This document shows, piece by piece, positions 26,049 through 35,581 of a stretch of DNA of 64,000 bases. The notes below the pieces were generated by a model. The model made no database searches, had not been told where the DNA came from, and was given only the letters and a program-made list of their open reading frames with translations. The first letter of the stretch is position 1. Each line of letters starts with the position of its first letter. A program made the translations under genes and the position numbers. Source of the stretch: JBLMZW01 sp050259035 (GTDB taxonomy: Bacteria > Bacillota > Syntrophomonadia > Syntrophomonadales > DTU052); NCBI GenBank assembly GCA_050259035.1, contig JBLMZW010000141.1:1-64000 (forward strand). Reading direction: 5' to 3'.

Positions 26049-27518
26049 TCATGGTAATACTGTTTGAGGTGATCCAACAGATATAGTGCCGACCGAATAC
26101 CTGCCATCGGATTGCCGTCCTTCAACAGCAAAAACCACTCCGGGCTTACCATCAGCAGGATCAAGTATGGCAAAACAGAGGTTATAAGTTCCTGTCGGTA
26201 AATTAGTCGGTAGTTTGAAGGAACTATAGAGGTTATTAGCTCCTGGCAGCCATTTACGGGTATCATCTTTGGTTATATATCTAAAGACAACCTTACCATC
26301 ACTGTCACACAGGGAAATCTCGACCGGCCACAAGTAGTAAAAGGGGGCAACCCCAGTGTTGTCCACGACCCAATTAACTTCCATGTCTTTACCGGGGCAG
26401 GGAGATGACGTGCACTTCACCGATTTGATGACATAACGATACCCCATCAATTTAAGCAAAGAGTCGCGGTTCTTAATCACATCCGGATCACTGATATCAT
26501 ATACTGGACAACTGGGTCCTAGCCAGCTGGTGTGGCTCTGTTTCAGCTGCATCATTGTACGGGAGAGGTTTACATTACTTAGAAATGATGTGCCCGGGGG
26601 TAACGTGAATTCCCCTCCAGACGGGGCATACTTCCAGAATTCGGGCATGGCTGGTTGCTTAGTCCCCGTTAGATAATCCAAATAACCTTTTTGATACCAC
26701 TTTATAAAATAGTCTTCAGTCTGCAGAACGTTGCCAAAGGAATCATTATATAAACCTAACCTATGGTCACGGGCAATCGTAATCGGACGCCGAATCAATA
26801 ACTGCTTTTGAGTAAAGTACTTCAAGTAATGTTCAACATACTGATTATAAATTTTCTCAGGGGGAAACGGCACTTTGTACTCTTCCTCCACCTGGGTATG
26901 CCATTCACCCCAGTGACCGATGCTTCCTAATTCCACGAATGCCAATTGATCATTGCTGTTGTAACGTTCGGCGACCGCTTCGATTAACTTTTCGTGGTAG
27001 GTAACTATTTTAGGGTTGCTGTAATTCGGGCTAAATCCTTTGCCGTGCTCACCTCGATACCAGATTCCGTCTTTGTTAGTTTCCTGGTAAAGCCAATTGG
27101 GGATATCAGTATGATAATCTTCATCGGGTTCGTCCAGGTATATACGAAGTATAATTTTGACCTTACGTTCCCGCCAGTAACTGTAATGGTTCTTTTCCTC
27201 CAGCCCTTCGAAATCATATACTCCTTTTCCCGGCTCCAGTTCTTTCCATGAAGCCCCCACGTAGACCAGGGAATGGGGGAAGGTAATATCAGTTTCACCA
27301 GCCGGCGGGGCAAAACCAATAAAAGGATTGGATACGACATCATTAACTCCCTGTGGGTAAAACATCTTGTACTGATTGGCTTGAGTTAAGGATTTTACCA
27401 CAGAAACTGCCGCTAAGTTGAAGAAACATATGACGGTAATTAAGGCGAGAATGAGCACAAATCTTGACTTCTTCACTTCGGGACTTAACCTTCCTTTATC
27501 ATATAAGGGTAATCTCAC
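26049..27518 (-). CDS. DUF4832 surface protein (glycosidase-like)
   Basis: A protein of up to 489 residues with an N-terminal signal anchor (residues about 18-42). The central part resembles a TIM-barrel glycoside hydrolase (SWKELEPGKGVYDFEG, LRIYLDEP, GSIGHWGEWH), and the C-terminal 130 residues form a beta-sandwich, the DUF4832 architecture. GTG 27518 is the first possible start; GTG 27476 just before the signal anchor is an alternative. It ends 165 bases before the epimerase-PelD gene on the same strand, so it may belong to the polysaccharide regulon. A role in trimming or binding the polymer is inference. Confidence 0.78.
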   Translation of the reverse strand: MRLPLYDKGRLSPEVKKSRFVLILALITVICFFNLAAVSVVKSLTQANQYKMFYPQGVNDVVSNPFIGFAPPAGETDITFPHSLVYVGASWKELEPGKGVYDFEGLEEKNHYSYWRERKVKIILRIYLDEPDEDYHTDIPNWLYQETNKDGIWYRGEHGKGFSPNYSNPKIVTYHEKLIEAVAERYNSNDQLAFVELGSIGHWGEWHTQVEEEYKVPFPPEKIYNQYVEHYLKYFTQKQLLIRRPITIARDHRLGLYNDSFGNVLQTEDYFIKWYQKGYLDYLTGTKQPAMPEFWKYAPSGGEFTLPPGTSFLSNVNLSRTMMQLKQSHTSWLGPSCPVYDISDPDVIKNRDSLLKLMGYRYVIKSVKCTSSPCPGKDMEVNWVVDNTGVAPFYYLWPVEISLCDSDGKVVFRYITKDDTRKWLPGANNLYSSFKLPTNLPTGTYNLCFAILDPADGKPGVVFAVEGRQSDGRYSVGTISVGSPQTVLP

Positions 27519-27670
27519 CTATAAATAAAAACATGAATAGAAGTCGGAAATGAACTATCTAATCACCCGAGAACGATTGGAAAACATAATCCCAACAATA
27601 GATATTATTTTCGCTATGAGGCTTTCAACGACCTTCTAAAAAACAATTAGTTTCACACGAAAAACTGTCT

Positions 27671-28519
27671 TTATACCGTTGAATATACAATGCCTATAGC
27701 TCCAGGTCCGACATGTAACCCAATTACCGGACCAATGGGCACTACCGGCACTTCGAAACCATACTTTTCCTTTAATCGTTCCGCCAGCTCCATGCCCCTT
27801 GCATGGCATTGAATATGGTGAACTACCACATGATTTAGCCCGCAATTAATAAAATCCTTATCAACTCTTGCCAGCATATCTTCCAATGCCGTGCGATATC
27901 CTCGAGCCTTTTTAAGTACAGCTGTTTTGCCCTTTTCCACAAAGAGAATCGGAGTTATTTTGAGGATTGAACCTAGCAATGCTGCCGCTCCTCCAATTCT
28001 TCCGCCCTTACGTAAGTATTCTAGTCCAGCCGGAATGAAACAAAAGTTTACCCGCTGGATAATGTGTTTGGCTTTCTCGGCTACGTTTTCCAGTGAGTGT
28101 CCGGCTTTAGCAATTCGGGCGGCTTCTATTACCGGCAGACCTAGAGCCATACAGTTGGTACGCGAGTCGATGATCTCAATTGCGGCATGCGGATACTTTT
28201 CTAAAATGATCTGTTTGGCGGTAAGCGCCGAATGGTAGGTGCCGCTCATTTCGGAGGAAATAAAGACCGCCACAACGTCATCACCTTTTGCAACTATGTT
28301 TTCAAAGGCTGTGGTTATGTCTCCCAAAGATGGCTGAGATGATACCGGTATTACGTTATCCTTTTTAATCTTGGCATAGAAATAATTAAAATCAACTTCT
28401 GTTTCCTTGAATGATTCATCAGGAAATTGAACGCTCAAGGGAATCACAGTTATATCCAGGTCCCTCGCTAATTCCGGTAAAATATACGAAGTGCTGTCGG
28501 TTAATACCTTAACACCCAA
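27671..28519 (-). CDS. DegV family fatty-acid-binding protein
   Basis: A 282-residue DegV protein. Typical motifs are LTDSTSYILPEL near the N-terminus, SSQPS near residue 60, SSEMSGTYHSA near 88-98, IIDSRTNCMALGL, and EYLRKGGRIGG near 166. The family binds fatty acyl chains and, as FakB, presents fatty acids to a FakA kinase; no fakA is seen here. The TTG start at 28519 follows AAGGAGG. It lies downstream of a terminator and is read as a single gene. Confidence 0.93.
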   Translation of the reverse strand: MGVKVLTDSTSYILPELARDLDITVIPLSVQFPDESFKETEVDFNYFYAKIKKDNVIPVSSQPSLGDITTAFENIVAKGDDVVAVFISSEMSGTYHSALTAKQIILEKYPHAAIEIIDSRTNCMALGLPVIEAARIAKAGHSLENVAEKAKHIIQRVNFCFIPAGLEYLRKGGRIGGAAALLGSILKITPILFVEKGKTAVLKKARGYRTALEDMLARVDKDFINCGLNHVVVHHIQCHARGMELAERLKEKYGFEVPVVPIGPVIGLHVGPGAIGIVYSTV

Positions 28520-28612
28520 AGGTAAAATCCTCCTTGATTTTCTTTAGACCAGTACCTTAAACAGTTTAACACGGCGAATAAGAAGGTCACAATCAAAGCC
28601 CATCAAAGGCGG

Positions 28613-28660
28613 CACAAAAAATAACGCGCGCACGAGATGTTTCCATCTAGCGTACGCGCG
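28613..28660 (-). terminator. Rho-independent terminator after the histidine kinase gene
   Basis: On the minus strand CGCGCG pairs with CGCGCG, then ACG with CGT and AGATG with CATCT around a four-base loop, with small internal bulges. It is followed by TTATTTTTTTG (28624-28614). It lies 23 bases past the kinase stop. Confidence 0.8.
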
Positions 28661-28682
28661 GTAAAGATATAATTTAGATAGA

Positions 28683-30248
28683 TTATGTGTCTTGGGTAGT
28701 ATTCGACGGAATTTGAATACAGAACGAAACTCCCTGTTGCTCATTCTCCGCCCATACCGAGCTTTTGTTAAGATCGGCCACCCGCTTCAGAATTGCCAAA
28801 CCTAACCCGATTTCACCGTCTTTTCCGGAACTGAAAGGTTCGAAAAGGTTAGGCAGCAGTTGCGGATCAATAGAGTTGCCGTCATTCCAAACCCGCAGAA
28901 TGACCATTTCGTCTATCCGGTTGGCGGTTATTCTGATCTTATTACAGGCATGGCGCAACTGGTTATCAAGCAGGTTTTCCAATCCCACCTCCCATTGCTG
29001 CTTATTACCTGTAACCAGGAGAGGCGGCAGTTTATAATCCCACTCCAGTTCCGGCCGGCGGGGTTGAAATCGTTCCGCACAATCCGATATTATCTGGGAC
29101 AGATCGAAAGAAGCAGTGTCCAATTGATGACTTGACAGATAATTGAGTTTGTTTAAATATAAGAGATCTTTAATACGACTCTCTAAACGCTCAGATTCCT
29201 TAATAATTACGTCAATACTGGCCTCCTGGGTACCCCGGGGATAAACCCCATCCAGAATAGACTGAGCGTAACTGTGAACTACCATCACTGGTGTCTTTAA
29301 TTCGTGAGAAACGTTCTGTAGAAATGACCTCTGAGCCTCATCCTGGCTTATCAGTTTTTGGCGCATTTGTTCGAAGGCCCGGGCTAACCTGCCAATCTCG
29401 TCTCGCCGCACCATCTGAATGGGTTGATGCCAATCATGTTCAGCGATACGAGCAGCTTCTGTTTCCATCTGAATCAGGGGTCGGGATAAATATTTTGCCA
29501 ATCCCATGGAGGGGAACCAGCTCAGTACTAAAAGAATGAACATAAGAACAAGCAGACGCCAATACATAGTTTTTACCAGACCGTTCCAATATGTGCCCCA
29601 GGAATATGTAACAGCATAAACCGGTTGATTTTCAATAATGCTCCTGCGAATAACATAGTAAAGTGTTTTGCCTCCTGTTTTGTGATAATACTCCTTAAAG
29701 ATTTCTTTTTGTATCAAAGCTTCATTCTTTATAAGATTAAACGAGTCGATGGGAAGGTCATCGGGGCAAAGCGTTTTATTATCTCCAGAAAAGACCATAT
29801 GCCGCACCAACTTGGAGTCTCCCGAAGTAACAGGGAGTACTGAAATATTTATATTATCCAGAGTTGACTTACCCAGAGCCAGACTGGTGGTAACAGTATA
29901 TTGTTCCTGAAAAATAGTCGCCCGGTCAGGCCGGACAGAGGTTACAACACCGCCTGAGGCTTGAGCTATATATATGCCTTTCATAATATCGGATTCATTT
30001 TTAGTCGAGATTTTAATATTCGGTTTAACCGTAATCTTTACACTGCTTTGAGGTAGGTTGGTATCAGAGAAGGAATCAAGTTTAATTACTCCGACAGTTG
30101 GTTGAGAATCCCCCAGCATTTTAAAGACCTGTTTAGTGAAAAACTCGTTCAATGTCCAGGGAAGAAAAAGGACCAGCAGCATAAAAATTAGGCCGGTAAT
30201 ACCTACACACATTAACCAGATTTGAAAGGATAAGGGCATGTTCTTCAT
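28683..30248 (-). CDS. Sensor histidine kinase
   Basis: A 521-residue membrane kinase. Two helices (about 10-32 and 231-250) flank an extracytoplasmic sensor domain of about 195 residues that I do not recognise. A HAMP linker follows (LSRPLIQMETEAARIAEHDW), then HisKA with NVSHELKTP (phospho-acceptor His) and HATPase with an N-box LENLLDNQLRHA and G-box GLGLAI. It overlaps the response regulator gene by four bases (ATGA). No target gene can be named from the sequence; the neighbouring DegV and polysaccharide genes are possibilities only. Confidence 0.92.
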   Translation of the reverse strand: MKNMPLSFQIWLMCVGITGLIFMLLVLFLPWTLNEFFTKQVFKMLGDSQPTVGVIKLDSFSDTNLPQSSVKITVKPNIKISTKNESDIMKGIYIAQASGGVVTSVRPDRATIFQEQYTVTTSLALGKSTLDNINISVLPVTSGDSKLVRHMVFSGDNKTLCPDDLPIDSFNLIKNEALIQKEIFKEYYHKTGGKTLYYVIRRSIIENQPVYAVTYSWGTYWNGLVKTMYWRLLVLMFILLVLSWFPSMGLAKYLSRPLIQMETEAARIAEHDWHQPIQMVRRDEIGRLARAFEQMRQKLISQDEAQRSFLQNVSHELKTPVMVVHSYAQSILDGVYPRGTQEASIDVIIKESERLESRIKDLLYLNKLNYLSSHQLDTASFDLSQIISDCAERFQPRRPELEWDYKLPPLLVTGNKQQWEVGLENLLDNQLRHACNKIRITANRIDEMVILRVWNDGNSIDPQLLPNLFEPFSSGKDGEIGLGLAILKRVADLNKSSVWAENEQQGVSFCIQIPSNTTQDT

Positions 30249-30928
30249 AACTTCACCATCCTATAGCCAAAGCCGTAAATGGTTTCAATTCTCGCTCTGG
30301 GGATTTTCTTCCTGACCCTCCGGACAAGGTCATCGACCACCCGATCCGAGCCGAAATAATCACTACCCCAAACATTTTCTATTATTTGCTCTCTTCCCAG
30401 GGCCAGGCCCCGGTTGTTAACCAGATACCACACCAGATCAAATTCCTTCGAAGTCAGGTCGATTACTATGCCGTCTTCATCACGAACTACCCGCTCAAAC
30501 TCATATAGGGTGTAATAGGAGAAATCGATTGAATGAGCGGCCTTTGCCTGGAGTTCTGACTCGCCGTATACTCTCTGGAGAAGCTTACGGGAACGAATAA
30601 CCAGTTCTTGCGGGAGAAAAGGCTTGGCCAGATAGTCTTCACTGCCCATCTCCAACCCGACGATCCGATCTATATCAGCGTCCCGGGCTGAGATGAATAT
30701 AACAGGAACCTGAGCTGATTCTATTTTGATCTCCCTAATCAATTGAAAACCGTCAATGCCAGGTAGCATTATATCCAGAATCCATAAATGCGGCGGTCGC
30801 TTAATCCATGGTCTGGCATCAGCACCGTTTAGAAAGGACTTTACTTCCCAACTTTCCTTTTTCAGATAGGAAGTCAGTATTTCGTTCAGACTGGGTTCGT
30901 CTTCTACCAGATATACTATGTAATCCAT
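30245..30928 (-). CDS. OmpR/PhoB-family response regulator
   Basis: A 227-residue regulator. The receiver domain has the acidic pair EDE, phospho-acceptor Asp in LDIMLPGIDGF, and the conserved Lys in AKPFLP. The C-terminal winged helix (about 125-227) has SKEFDLVWYLVNNRG and ends GFGYRMVKL. ATG 30928 is chosen because GGAGG lies nine bases upstream; the frame is open further upstream but has no ribosome site. It forms an operon with the histidine kinase that follows, closed by the hairpin at 28613-28660. Confidence 0.93.
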   Translation of the reverse strand: MDYIVYLVEDEPSLNEILTSYLKKESWEVKSFLNGADARPWIKRPPHLWILDIMLPGIDGFQLIREIKIESAQVPVIFISARDADIDRIVGLEMGSEDYLAKPFLPQELVIRSRKLLQRVYGESELQAKAAHSIDFSYYTLYEFERVVRDEDGIVIDLTSKEFDLVWYLVNNRGLALGREQIIENVWGSDYFGSDRVVDDLVRRVRKKIPRARIETIYGFGYRMVKL

Positions 30929-31100
30929 ACAGGGGTCCTCCTTCCCATTAGAAGGACGCAAACTTACGCCCCCTTAGAACGCTTAATAGACTTTTTGGGG
31001 ATTTCGCCGTTTTGGGTTGATTCCCTTTAAAACAAGCTACCCGAAAATTGCGGAAAAATTGTCACTAGAATGTGTGAAATTGTAAAAGGGCAGGGTAGAC

Positions 31101-31132
31101 AACAAAAACCCACCTTTATTTATTAGGTGGGT
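31101..31132 (-). terminator. Rho-independent terminator after the aminotransferase gene
   Basis: An 8-bp perfect stem (31108-31115 with 31125-31132, ACCCACCT/AGGTGGGT) with a nine-base loop. On the minus strand it is followed by TTTTTGTT. It lies about 75 bases past the aminotransferase stop. Confidence 0.85.
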
Positions 31133-31207
31133 CTTCGAATAGTTCTAATTAAGTTGGTGTACTTAAATAACTGCGTATTAGCCCGGCTGAATTAGAGTTG
31201 GCTTATT

Positions 31208-32683
31208 TCACGACTTAACTGCCACATTCTTAAACACCTTGTCAAAGCGGCTGAGAACATCATCTATCATCTCTTCCGTATAAGCCGCACTGGTATATAA
31301 CCGGCTGCCAGCTAAAGTAACCAGACCTTCCGCCATATAAGCTGCGCCCATATGTTCCATCTCAGTTTTTCTTTCCGATGTTGCGCTTATAACCCCGGGT
31401 ATGGTCCAGGGCTTAGACCAGTTAATAGCAAAATGCATAGTTCCCACCGTTTCTAAATGACAGATTGATCCTTGGTTAAAGACCACAAACGGCAGTTTAT
31501 ATTTGTCGATCAGAGTTTGCAGCCCGGCGATTAGTTTGTCTGCCATCCTCCCGGCTTTAGCTGCTGCGTTGGTTCGTTCAATTTCACATAGTGTGTAATA
31601 ACCAGCAACACAACTAAGGGGATTGGCTGCCATGGTGCCCCCAACCAAAGCCTTCTTATGTTTATCACCTGATCCCAGCCCGGCAGACAAGTATTTCATG
31701 CATTCTCTTTTTCCCCCCAGGCCACCGGCGCCAGGATAACCACCGGCTACGACCTTCCCAAAGATAGTGAGATCGGGGGATACATTGAAGTAGCCCTGCG
31801 CGCCGGACATTCCCAACCGGAATCCAGTTACCACTTCATCAAATATTAATAAAGCACCGTACTTACGACACAGTTTTTCGACGTTCTGGTTAAAATCAAA
31901 GTCCAACGGTCTGGTGCCGCTTTCCGGACCAACGGGTTCTATGAGCACCGCGGCTGTTCCACCCCTCAACTGATTAAAACGGAGCTTTCTTTCTAGATCG
32001 CTTAAATCATTGGGGAAAAACTCCTGGGTATTCTTGAAACAGAACCGGGGTACCCCCTCTGCCTGAGTCCATTTAGAGCCCGGAATACGAATTCCGTAAG
32101 CCAGCTGGTCACTCCAGCCGTGATAGGCACCGCCCATTTTAATTATGTATTTATTGCCAGTAGCCAGACGAGCTACTCTTATGGCTGCCATACAGGCTTC
32201 TGTTCCTGAACCAAGCATGCGAAACATTTCAACAGTCTTAAAATTATCAGAGATTTTTTTAGCCAGTTTATATTCGAATTCGTGGAAAAGTCCGGTTGAA
32301 GGACCACAGTCATTTAACAATTCAAAAACTTTTTCTCGAACCTCGACGGGGTTGCTTCCCAGGACTGTTGGCCCGCCGGCCTGAAGAAAATCATAATAAC
32401 GATTGCCGTCAATGTCGTATAAATACGCACCTTCAGCTTTTGTAAACACCAGAGGAAAAGGGTAATTAAAAGCCAGGTTGTGCTGTACTCCGCCAGGAAT
32501 AATTTTTTGGGCGTCCGCAATTATTTCCTTGGACCGCGCACACTGCTTGTTAAAATATTCTTCTTCATACTTTTTAAGCGCATCCGGACGGATTGTATAT
32601 ATTGGCATTCGAATTAACTGGTCAAGTTGTTTGGTTATTTTACCGGCATCGGGATATTTGGAAATCGCTGATACTTGATTCAT
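31208..32683 (-). CDS. Class III aminotransferase (GSA-aminotransferase-like)
   Basis: A 491-residue PLP enzyme with class III features: GSGTEACMAAIR, AYHGWSD, IFDEVVTGFR, and the PLP lysine in IFGKVVAGGYPGAG. It resembles glutamate-1-semialdehyde aminomutase-type and other aspartate-family aminotransferases, but no haem genes are nearby, so it is probably not HemL. The substrate is unknown. ATG 32683 follows GGAGGGG by four bases; the longer frame from 32728 crosses the operator and is rejected. It is divergent from a TetR regulator, with a palindrome in its promoter region, so it is probably the regulated gene. Confidence 0.88.
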   Translation of the reverse strand: MNQVSAISKYPDAGKITKQLDQLIRMPIYTIRPDALKKYEEEYFNKQCARSKEIIADAQKIIPGGVQHNLAFNYPFPLVFTKAEGAYLYDIDGNRYYDFLQAGGPTVLGSNPVEVREKVFELLNDCGPSTGLFHEFEYKLAKKISDNFKTVEMFRMLGSGTEACMAAIRVARLATGNKYIIKMGGAYHGWSDQLAYGIRIPGSKWTQAEGVPRFCFKNTQEFFPNDLSDLERKLRFNQLRGGTAAVLIEPVGPESGTRPLDFDFNQNVEKLCRKYGALLIFDEVVTGFRLGMSGAQGYFNVSPDLTIFGKVVAGGYPGAGGLGGKRECMKYLSAGLGSGDKHKKALVGGTMAANPLSCVAGYYTLCEIERTNAAAKAGRMADKLIAGLQTLIDKYKLPFVVFNQGSICHLETVGTMHFAINWSKPWTIPGVISATSERKTEMEHMGAAYMAEGLVTLAGSRLYTSAAYTEEMIDDVLSRFDKVFKNVAVKS

Positions 32684-32712
32684 GATACCCCTCCATATTA
32701 TTATAGAATGAG

Positions 32713-32732
32713 GTGAGTGATTGCTCACTCGT
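32713..32732. promoter_or_regulatory. Probable TetR operator
   Basis: GAGTGA (32715-32720) and TCACTC (32725-32730) form a perfect 6+6 inverted repeat around TTGC, in the gap between the aminotransferase and the divergent TetR gene. Size and position fit a TetR-dimer site. Confidence 0.6.
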
Positions 32733-32819
32733 AATTTAAGAATAAACCATTATTTAGTCAAACGTCAATCTATATTTCACTGATAGAAAAATTAAGGAAT
32801 TAAAAAGAGAGGGTAAGTT

Positions 32820-33473
32820 ATGAAACTAGATAAGGCAACTATATCTTTTATGAAACTTTCCTCGGAAAAACAGAATCGAATAATGGAAGCGGCCATAACC
32901 GAATTTGCCGAGTATGGTTATAACAGCGCCAACATCAATAAAATAGCCCAAAATGCCGGGGTTAGCATAGGCTCTATGTACAAGTATTTCAACAGCAAAG
33001 AAGATTTATATTTAACAATTGTTCATCTGGGGGTTGAGACTCTTAAAGCAACTCTAGAGGACATTGTTAACCGGGAGGCCGATCTTTTTACCCGGATAGA
33101 AATGATACTCCAGGCTATTCAGTCCTATTCCCGGCAGTATGTTGGTTTAACCAGATTGTATAATGAGATGACTACTGAAAACCATTCCGAATTAACCTGG
33201 ACCATTGTATCCGACATGGAAGGAATAACCGCCGAGTTGTATTCTTCTTTCATTAAAGGAGCCCAGGTGTCAGGTCAACTGAGACCGGATATTGACCCCA
33301 GATACTTTGCTTTCTTCCTGGACAACCTGTTTATATTACTGCAGTTTTCCTATGCCTGTGAATACTATAAAAACCGGTTGAAGATGTTTATCGGCCAGGA
33401 AGTTTTTGACCAGGATGAATTAATGGTGGATCAGTTAATGAAGTTTATCAGGGGAGCCTTCGGTCTGCAATAG
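32820..33473 (+). CDS. TetR/AcrR-family regulator
   Basis: A 217-residue regulator. The N-terminal helix-turn-helix (residues about 14-60) has RIMEAAITEFAEYGYNSANI and the recognition helix region GVSIGSMYKYFNSKEDL. The C-terminal ligand domain (about 80-215) is all-helical. ATG 32820 follows AGAGAGGGTAAG. It is divergent from the aminotransferase gene and probably controls it, and perhaps itself, through the palindrome at 32715-32730. The transporter operon 330 bases downstream could be a second target, which is speculation. Confidence 0.9.
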   Translation: MKLDKATISFMKLSSEKQNRIMEAAITEFAEYGYNSANINKIAQNAGVSIGSMYKYFNSKEDLYLTIVHLGVETLKATLEDIVNREADLFTRIEMILQAIQSYSRQYVGLTRLYNEMTTENHSELTWTIVSDMEGITAELYSSFIKGAQVSGQLRPDIDPRYFAFFLDNLFILLQFSYACEYYKNRLKMFIGQEVFDQDELMVDQLMKFIRGAFGLQ

Positions 33474-33804
33474 AATTATATTGTTGGCTGCCGACCTATA
33501 TCATTAGTCGATAATAGGAAAAATTCTCAATAACACATCTAATAAATGCGCCATAATTATGGTCATCAATCTAATGGCCAATATTCTTCTTCTGCCAGCC
33601 TTTAACAATTTCCCACAATTGCCTCATATTCTTTCCGCATTTTTTCCTTAAATTCATCTGGACAGGATAACGGATAAGATCTGGGTACGAGCCCTATGGT
33701 CTGCTCCTTATTTAGAAATCTTAAGAAAATATTTAAAAAGAACCAAGATGAATTTTAAGATTACCATTTTATAGTGTGGCTTAGGGAAGGAATGGGGGAG
33801 AAAC
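33474..33804. other. Intergenic region with a possible minus-strand gene remnant
   Basis: No RNA gene or clear terminator is visible. On the minus strand a 50-codon frame with protein-like composition runs from 33754 to a stop at 33602, without a start codon or ribosome site; it reads like the C-terminal end of a decayed gene but could be chance. GGGGGAG (33793-33799) is the ribosome site of the next gene. Confidence 0.3.
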
Positions 33805-34665
33805 ATGCGCTTAAGGTTAGAAAAATCAGAGAACCGGGCCGGGCTGCTTTTCGCTGCGCCCAGCCTGGCTGGTTTTTCCATATTCTACATAATACCTTTC
33901 ATCTTTATAATCTATTACTCTCTTATCGATAATCCAGCTAGCCATCAATTTGTAGGCCTTGCCAACTATTTCGCATTATTGAGCAATCCTATTTTTCTCA
34001 AAGCCGGATTTAATACAATCGTATTTACCATCATCGGAGTACCTCTCATAATGATTCTTTCTCTGGGTTTAGCATTATTACTAAACCGCAGTATGGTCGG
34101 CCGCGATTATTTTCGGGCGGCGTTCATATTACCTTTGATAGTCCCGGTAGCATCGGTGGTTTTAGTCTGGCAAGTGGTATTTAATTTTCACGGTTCATTG
34201 AATTCAGTTGTGGTTTTGCTGGGGCTTAATCCCGTAAATTGGATGAATACATCCTGGGCCAGAGTAATTGTTACTCTCTTTTATTTATGGAAAAACGCCG
34301 GATATAATATGATTCTCTTTCTTGCCGCCCTACAAAATATACCCCGGGAATTATACGAGGCAGCCTATATAGACGGAGCAGGAAGCTGGCAGAGGCTGGT
34401 CAATATAACTCTGGTACATCTGATCCCCACCGGTTTTTTTGTTTTCATCATTTCCGTCATCAATTCATTTAAGGTTTTCCGGGAAGTATACCTGATTTCG
34501 GGGGATTATCCACATGAGAGCATCTACATGCTTCAACAATATATGAACAATATGTTCATGGCACTGGATTATCAGAAACTATCCACCGCCGCAGTCATTA
34601 CAGCGGCGCTGATTATAGGAATTGTATATGCCTTCTTTAAATTGGATCGAAATTTTAGGCGGTGA
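33805..34665 (+). CDS. Sugar-type ABC transporter permease (MalF-like)
   Basis: A 286-residue permease with six predicted membrane helices. It has the EAA loop ELYEAAYIDGAGSWQRLVNITLVHLIP region (residues about 188-214), which contacts the ATPase. This is the short MalF/UgpA class used for sugars and other small solutes. GGGGGAG precedes ATG 33805. It heads a six-gene run; the second permease follows after six bases. The substrate cannot be read from sequence. Confidence 0.92.
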   Translation: MRLRLEKSENRAGLLFAAPSLAGFSIFYIIPFIFIIYYSLIDNPASHQFVGLANYFALLSNPIFLKAGFNTIVFTIIGVPLIMILSLGLALLLNRSMVGRDYFRAAFILPLIVPVASVVLVWQVVFNFHGSLNSVVVLLGLNPVNWMNTSWARVIVTLFYLWKNAGYNMILFLAALQNIPRELYEAAYIDGAGSWQRLVNITLVHLIPTGFFVFIISVINSFKVFREVYLISGDYPHESIYMLQQYMNNMFMALDYQKLSTAAVITAALIIGIVYAFFKLDRNFRR

Positions 34666-34671
34666 CAGACG

Positions 34672-35562
34672 ATGGGTAAAAGACTGTTGGGGGCCAAACC
34701 TCCGGTCCAATATTATGTTCTAATTTTTGGTGCCTTGCTGGCTCTGGTTTTTATTACGCCCCTTATTTTGACTGTTACCAATTCTTTCATGAGTCTGGGG
34801 GAAATAATGAGTAATTACGGGATGATAATTCCCGATCAGGATAGTAATGAAATGGTTAATAACGGGTATGCCAACCTCAAGTTGGTACCCGATATGGTTA
34901 CTATCAGACAGTACTATCAGGTTCTCATCAAGGAATCCCAGTATCTGTTCATGTTTTGGAACTCGGTGTTTCTGGTGGCAATGATATTAATAGGACAGAT
35001 ACTGGTGGCAAGTACGGCGGCTTTCGCTTTCGCCAAAATTGATTTTCGTTGGAAAGAACCACTGTTCTTGATTTATATCTTAGTAATGTTGATGCCCTTT
35101 CAGGTTACCCTGGTACCGAATTATCTGGTGGCTGATTTCCTTGGGTTGATTGACAAACCCGGGAGCATTATTTTACCTGGAATTTTCAGTGCCTTTGGGG
35201 TTTTTCTCTTAAGACAGTTCATGTCCTCCATACCTGATCAGTATATAGAAGCAGCCAGAATTGATGGTGCCGGATATTTTACGATATTTTATCGAATCAT
35301 CCTACCCATGTCCAAGAACGCAATTGCCGCCCTGGCTATTCTGGTTTTTATGGATAACTGGAATATGGTTGAACAGCCGTTGATATTTCTGCAAAGCGTA
35401 TTTAAACAACCCTTATCCTTGTTTTTATCTCAGGTCAACCTAAAGGAGATGGGCATCGCCTTTGCGGCGTCGACCATCTATATGATACCTGCCTTGCTGG
35501 TGTTCTTTTACGCGGAAAATTATTTTGTTGAGGGGATTCAGCACTCCGGATTAAAACTATAA
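34672..35562 (+). CDS. Sugar-type ABC transporter permease (MalG-like)
   Basis: A 296-residue permease, six helices, with EAA loop YIEAARIDGAGYFTIFYRIILP near residues 195-215. The region between helices 1 and 2 is longer than usual (residues about 35-95), containing IPDQDSNEMVNNGYANLK, which suggests an enlarged extracytoplasmic loop. It pairs with the preceding MalF-like permease. The following HlyD-like gene starts 19 bases later. Confidence 0.92.
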   Translation: MGKRLLGAKPPVQYYVLIFGALLALVFITPLILTVTNSFMSLGEIMSNYGMIIPDQDSNEMVNNGYANLKLVPDMVTIRQYYQVLIKESQYLFMFWNSVFLVAMILIGQILVASTAAFAFAKIDFRWKEPLFLIYILVMLMPFQVTLVPNYLVADFLGLIDKPGSIILPGIFSAFGVFLLRQFMSSIPDQYIEAARIDGAGYFTIFYRIILPMSKNAIAALAILVFMDNWNMVEQPLIFLQSVFKQPLSLFLSQVNLKEMGIAFAASTIYMIPALLVFFYAENYFVEGIQHSGLKL

Positions 35563-35581
35563 AAACATTGGAGGCCACACT

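Noticed and set aside
31208..32683. HemL (glutamate-1-semialdehyde aminomutase) assignment
   Set aside because: Family resemblance only; no haem genes nearby and a TetR-controlled context, so the substrate is left open.
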